A stretch of DNA of 7,374 bases from an uncultured Clostridia bacterium (lineage in GTDB: Bacteria; Bacillota; Clostridia; Oscillospirales; Ruminococcaceae), in the NCBI GenBank assembly GCA_946613705.1, contig CAMOFU010000121.1:1-7374 (forward strand), given 5' to 3'. The notes under the pieces were generated by a model. That model saw only the letters and a list, made by a program, of their open reading frames with translations, had not been told where the DNA came from and made no database searches. A program made the translations under genes and the position numbers. Each line of letters begins with the position of its first letter. The first letter of the stretch is position 1. Below, piece after piece: positions 4,382-7,374 of the stretch.

Positions 4382-7322
4382 TCTTCTTCACCTCTTCGGA
4401 AATCCCGCCCTGTTCTTCGAGCCTTCGTTTTTCCTTTTCGATCTCTTCTCTGATGAGCCGCTTCTTGTTTTCCTCGGCTTCGGCCTTTTTATCCTTGCTG
4501 AGCTCCTTGCCAATGCTCACAACAGATCTCAGCTCGTATACAGCGCCTATTGCCACAGCTATCATAACCGCCAGCAGCGCCCATTTCTTAGTGCTGCCGA
4601 TATCGTCGCCGAAGGAGCTCGGCAGGGAATGCAGCCAGATAAAGAACCTTGTCTTGCCTGTGTATTTTCCAAGCACCTGATCGGGCTGCACTGTCAGGCT
4701 GTCGTCTACAGGATTAGCGTCTCCTCTCGTAACAAAGGAACCGTCTTCATTGACCTTTGCTATCCTGTGAGTTACCAGCTTTCCCTTGATCTCTTCAAGC
4801 TCCGAATAGAACGCGATTATGTCGCCTTCCTTTAATTCGTTTGTATCCACGCTTTTTACAATAATATAATCATCGACGTGAATAGATGGCTCCATGCTTC
4901 CTGTTACGACCTGCAGCACCGATCTTCCGAACAGATTAACGGGCTTGCCGCGAGCGGTGTTTATCATAACATAAGCACAGAATACAGCCGAAAGAACAAG
5001 TATCACAGTAAGTATAATGTTGATGACCTTACTTACCTTGCTGTCTTTTTTTCCTTCAGCGTTTTTTTTTCCTACTGCCTCGTCAAGCTCCTTCTTGATT
5101 CTCCTGCGCTCCTTGTTCCAGCGCCTGAGCTTCTCAAACTTGCTTACATGGTACTCTCTGTACAGCCGCTTCATCTCGAGATCTATCTCGCGCTGCTGCT
5201 CGGGAGTGCGGTTCGGCGGAGTGTAGGTCGGCTTAGGTCTGTTCTTGGCCTGCTGCTTGCGCTTCTTCTTGAACTTTCTGTCCTCAAGATAGCGTCTGAA
5301 TCGATACTTGAAGGTACCCGCATACTTCTTGTAGTATACCTCCATAGCGTCGCGCTTGGCAGCTTCTTCCTTCTTCTGCCGTTTCTTTTCCTCATACTCG
5401 GCTCTCAGCTTCCTGTAATCGGGGTCGTCTGTATTCTCGGGTATGATATGGAAATAAACTGCAAGAATATAGGTAAACAGTCTTTGCAGCAGTCTGATCG
5501 GGTTCTTTGAATACTCCCACCTGATCTGCTCGAAGGGTTTGGCCTCGAATTTGTTTCTCTCGGCTTTCAGGCGCTCTGCACGTTCCCGCTCGCGCCGTTC
5601 CTTTTCCTTCTTCTGCTGCTCGAGCTTCATTCTCGCGGCGACTTCTCTCGGGTCCTCAAACTCAGAGCCTTCTTCGTCCGCTTCTTCGGCGATAGTCTCC
5701 ATCGCCTGCTCGATCTCTTCCTCTGTTACCTGCTCGTAGGCCTCACGGTGAAGCTTTTCTTCCTCGTCCTTGTCCTCGAGCTTTTCAACGTCTACGCCCT
5801 CAGCTTCACCGAGCTCAGAGCGCATATTCATCTTATTAAGCAGAACTCTTTCTCTCTCGGCAGCCTCGCGTTCTTCTTCCTCGCGTTTCTTTCTGGCTTC
5901 CTCTTCAAGCCGACGCTGTTCCTCCAGCTTGGCCTGACGTTCTGCTTCGAGGCGGGCGCGTTCCCGTTCTTCCTCTTCCTGTTCTCGTTTTCGCTGAGCG
6001 ATGAGCTCCTGTATCCGCCGCTCTTCTTCCTCAGCCTCACGCCGTATTCGTTCTCGTTCTTCGCGTTTTGCTTCTTCTATACGGCGCTGCTCTTCGAGCC
6101 GCTTCTCCTCCTCGAGCCTGAGACGTTCCGCCTCCTCCTCGGCAGCCATACGCGCAAGCCGTTCCTTTTCTCGCTCTGCCAGATAAGCCTTTTCGATCTT
6201 GATCGCTTCGCTTATCTGCGCGAACACCTGCGTCATATTCTTAGGCAATCGCCTTGTTAGTTTAAGCTCTCCGTCCTCGGCGACATAACCTACAGCAGCA
6301 TTTGTCTGGATGCTGTAGTCCGCCGCGATCTCTTTATCAAAGTGCTTAACGAACTTTGGCGCGATCGACTTCGATCTCTGTGTTTTCAGCTCGGTCATAT
6401 TCTTGCTGCCCTCGCCGTTATCCGTATAAGATCGGAACAGCAGCAGATTCATAATGACCAGCTTGTAGAAATCCTCGATATAATCGTTCTCGGGCTTGAC
6501 CGCGGTATTTTCAACATTGATCTCGTACCCGACCTTATCGTAGCTTTCGATGTACTGCCACAGTGCAAGGCAGGCTTTCAGCTCGACATTCTTCATGATC
6601 GCATTGGTACGCATAACAGGCGGTCTGATATAGTTGTTGCCGAGCTTCATGCAAAGATCCGAGCCCTTGTAGCCTTCGATGATCTTTTTCAGCTTCTCGA
6701 CTCGCTGCCATATCGTATATCCGCTTGCATCGGTCGATTCAAGGCTGTCGGAAGTCTCGATCTTCAGCTCGATCTTCATTTTTCCGCCTGCACCGTTGTC
6801 TATCGAGGTATCGTACCCCATTGTATAGACCTCTTCATCATGAGCGACCTGCGCAAGCTTTTCATATCTTGTGCTTATAAAAATATACAATCGGTCGATA
6901 AGCGTATTCACGAATTTATTCTCATATGTCATAAAGCTTTCTTCTTTATGCACATTGAGTATTTTCGACGGAGTTATCTTTCCCGTTCGCTTGTCGATGC
7001 TCTGTATAAAGTCTGTATGCTGTGCCAGATGTTTAACGGATTCAACTGTGATCTTTCTTGAACGTTCGATCGGTACTATTTCCTCAACGTCCTCTATCGT
7101 TCTGCTTGGATTTCTAAGCACATTATCAACGTGTACCAGACCGTTTTCTATTGCCTCTACCCACGAAACGTCGATAGCCTTAGCCATCAGCTTGCGGTTA
7201 AAGGCGAATGTACTTCGGCTTTGTTTCAGCAGATTATCGAGCGAATCAAACAGCTCGTCATCGCCAAATGCGCTCACAGCCTCCTTAAAATCCTCATACC
7301 AGTCATTATACAAGCTGTTCAA
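4368..7322 (-). CDS. Large fusion: possible DUF2357-like domain, E/R/K helix and SipW-like signal peptidase I
   Basis: A 984-residue membrane protein. Residues ~1-375 form a soluble domain of uncertain family; ESFMTYENKFVNTLIDRL at 128-145 recalls DUF2357 proteins, a weak match. Residues ~372-497 are almost unbroken Glu/Arg/Lys helix, followed by an acidic stretch (500-560), more charged helix, a hydrophobic patch (609-627) and a basic linker to 765. Residues ~766-930 are a complete S26B signal peptidase: membrane helix 766-787, catalytic Ser809 in TGSMEP, His852 in VTHRI (the Ser/His type of SipW and the ER enzyme, where bacterial LepB has Lys), GDAN at 867-870 and a second helix at 913-929. 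A charged cytoplasmic tail follows. Topology puts the N-terminal domain inside and the active site outside. SipW-type enzymes are normally ~170-200 residues. The start is TTG 7320-7322: AGGTGA lies six bases upstream, an in-frame TGA at 7329-7331 blocks extension, and the next Met is residue 46. It is the first visible gene of the unit. Confidence 0.88.
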   Translation of the reverse strand: MNSLYNDWYEDFKEAVSAFGDDELFDSLDNLLKQSRSTFAFNRKLMAKAIDVSWVEAIENGLVHVDNVLRNPSRTIEDVEEIVPIERSRKITVESVKHLAQHTDFIQSIDKRTGKITPSKILNVHKEESFMTYENKFVNTLIDRLYIFISTRYEKLAQVAHDEEVYTMGYDTSIDNGAGGKMKIELKIETSDSLESTDASGYTIWQRVEKLKKIIEGYKGSDLCMKLGNNYIRPPVMRTNAIMKNVELKACLALWQYIESYDKVGYEINVENTAVKPENDYIEDFYKLVIMNLLLFRSYTDNGEGSKNMTELKTQRSKSIAPKFVKHFDKEIAADYSIQTNAAVGYVAEDGELKLTRRLPKNMTQVFAQISEAIKIEKAYLAEREKERLARMAAEEEAERLRLEEEKRLEEQRRIEEAKREERERIRREAEEEERRIQELIAQRKREQEEEERERARLEAERQAKLEEQRRLEEEARKKREEEEREAAERERVLLNKMNMRSELGEAEGVDVEKLEDKDEEEKLHREAYEQVTEEEIEQAMETIAEEADEEGSEFEDPREVAARMKLEQQKKEKERRERERAERLKAERNKFEAKPFEQIRWEYSKNPIRLLQRLFTYILAVYFHIIPENTDDPDYRKLRAEYEEKKRQKKEEAAKRDAMEVYYKKYAGTFKYRFRRYLEDRKFKKKRKQQAKNRPKPTYTPPNRTPEQQREIDLEMKRLYREYHVSKFEKLRRWNKERRRIKKELDEAVGKKNAEGKKDSKVSKVINIILTVILVLSAVFCAYVMINTARGKPVNLFGRSVLQVVTGSMEPSIHVDDYIIVKSVDTNELKEGDIIAFYSELEEIKGKLVTHRIAKVNEDGSFVTRGDANPVDDSLTVQPDQVLGKYTGKTRFFIWLHSLPSSFGDDIGSTKKWALLAVMIAVAIGAVYELRSVVSIGKELSKDKKAEAEENKKRLIREEIEKEKRRLEEQGGISEEVKKNESR
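4518..5039 (-). other. Domain: SipW-like (S26B) signal peptidase with two membrane helices
   Basis: Residues 762-935 of the 984-residue protein hold a whole peptidase, from the first membrane helix through TGSMEP (Ser809), the box around GDIIAFY (833-838), His852, the GDAN motif at 867-870 and the second membrane helix. Known members of this family cut signal peptides of exported proteins such as TasA-type fibre proteins or pilins. All key residues visible to me are intact, so it should be active. No other promoter or good ribosome site was seen that would produce it as a separate protein; Met717 (ATG at 5174) is a possible but weakly supported internal start. Confidence 0.88.
5832..6209 (-). 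other. Domain: long Glu/Arg/Lys-rich helix (single alpha-helix or coiled coil)
   Basis: Residues ~372-497 of the 984-residue protein are dominated by Glu, Arg, Lys, Ala and Leu, with runs such as EEERRIQEL and RRLEEEARKKREEEERE, and no Pro or Gly. Alternating blocks of acidic and basic residues are the hallmark of ER/K single alpha-helices, which act as rigid spacers; a coiled coil is the alternative. The underlying DNA is correspondingly low in complexity, but I see no exact tandem DNA repeat. Confidence 0.75.
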
Positions 7323-7328
7323 TCTCTC

Positions 7329-7334
7329 TCACCT
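7329..7334 (-). promoter_or_regulatory. Ribosome binding site supporting the TTG start of the fusion gene
   Basis: AGGTGA on the coding strand is six bases before TTG 7320-7322. Its TGA (7329-7331) is in frame and closes the reading frame upstream, so the protein cannot begin further 5'. The remaining ~40 bases to the window edge are very AT-rich (TATATATTTATATATTT on the coding strand) and could hold a -10 element, but its -35 would be at or beyond the edge, so no promoter is called. Confidence 0.65.
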
Positions 7335-7374
7335 GCCTTTTGGTATGGAAATATATAAATATATAGTCGGACAG

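Noticed and set aside
4878..5510. 210-codon plus-strand frame with hydrophobic stretches
   Set aside because: Antisense to the basic linker of the fusion protein; its Leu/Phe richness is what the complement of Lys/Glu codons gives.
5832..6209. Tandem DNA repeat or repeat expansion in the GAG/CGC-rich stretch
   Set aside because: The coding is repetitive in amino-acid type, but no exact repeating DNA unit is visible.
5748..6260. 170-codon plus-strand frame looking like a membrane protein
   Set aside because: Antisense shadow of the Glu/Arg/Lys helix: Glu and Lys codons read backwards give Leu, Phe and Ser.
6342..7061. 239-codon plus-strand frame
   Set aside because: Antisense to the N-terminal domain of the fusion gene; no family resemblance and no ribosome site worth noting.
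7340..7374. AT-rich stretch that could hold a -10 box for the fusion gene
   Set aside because: Several TATA-like hexamers are possible, and the matching -35 would fall at or beyond the window edge, so no specific promoter can be supported.

Overview
This window reads as chromosomal DNA of a low-to-mid GC Firmicute of the class Clostridia. A Ruminococcus-like (Oscillospiraceae) host is my best guess, from overall protein flavour and gene architecture; no marker here fixes the species. All five genes I accept are on the minus strand, so the region is transcribed from high to low coordinates. There are no tRNAs, rRNAs, CRISPR arrays, insertion sequences or long DNA repeats that I can see.

Reading in the direction of transcription, 7322 to 3667 is a compact three-gene unit. 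It starts with a 984-codon gene for a highly unusual membrane protein: an N-terminal domain that may be DUF2357-like, a long Glu/Arg/Lys-rich helix, a basic linker, and a complete SipW-like (S26B, Ser/His) signal peptidase with two membrane helices. The next gene overlaps it by 14 bases and encodes a 150-residue protein with one N-terminal membrane helix, whose body should face the same side as the peptidase active site. After 37 bases comes a 74-residue, charged, helical protein of unknown function. A perfect 12-bp hairpin followed by a short U-run (3625-3654) ends the unit.

Next is a 248-residue MmcQ/YjbR-type protein carrying a second EVE/PUA-like domain (2862-3608). Its ribosome binding site lies immediately after that terminator, so how it is transcribed is unclear. 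A strong sigma-A-type promoter (2769-2797) then drives valS, valyl-tRNA synthetase (3-2627), through a leader of about 135 nt that can fold extensively and shows no T-box signature.

valS is ordinary housekeeping translation machinery. The three-gene unit is the likely site of something undescribed: a whole signal peptidase tethered by a long helix to a cytoplasmic domain that may come from a nuclease-associated family, made together with a small membrane protein and a small cytoplasmic one.
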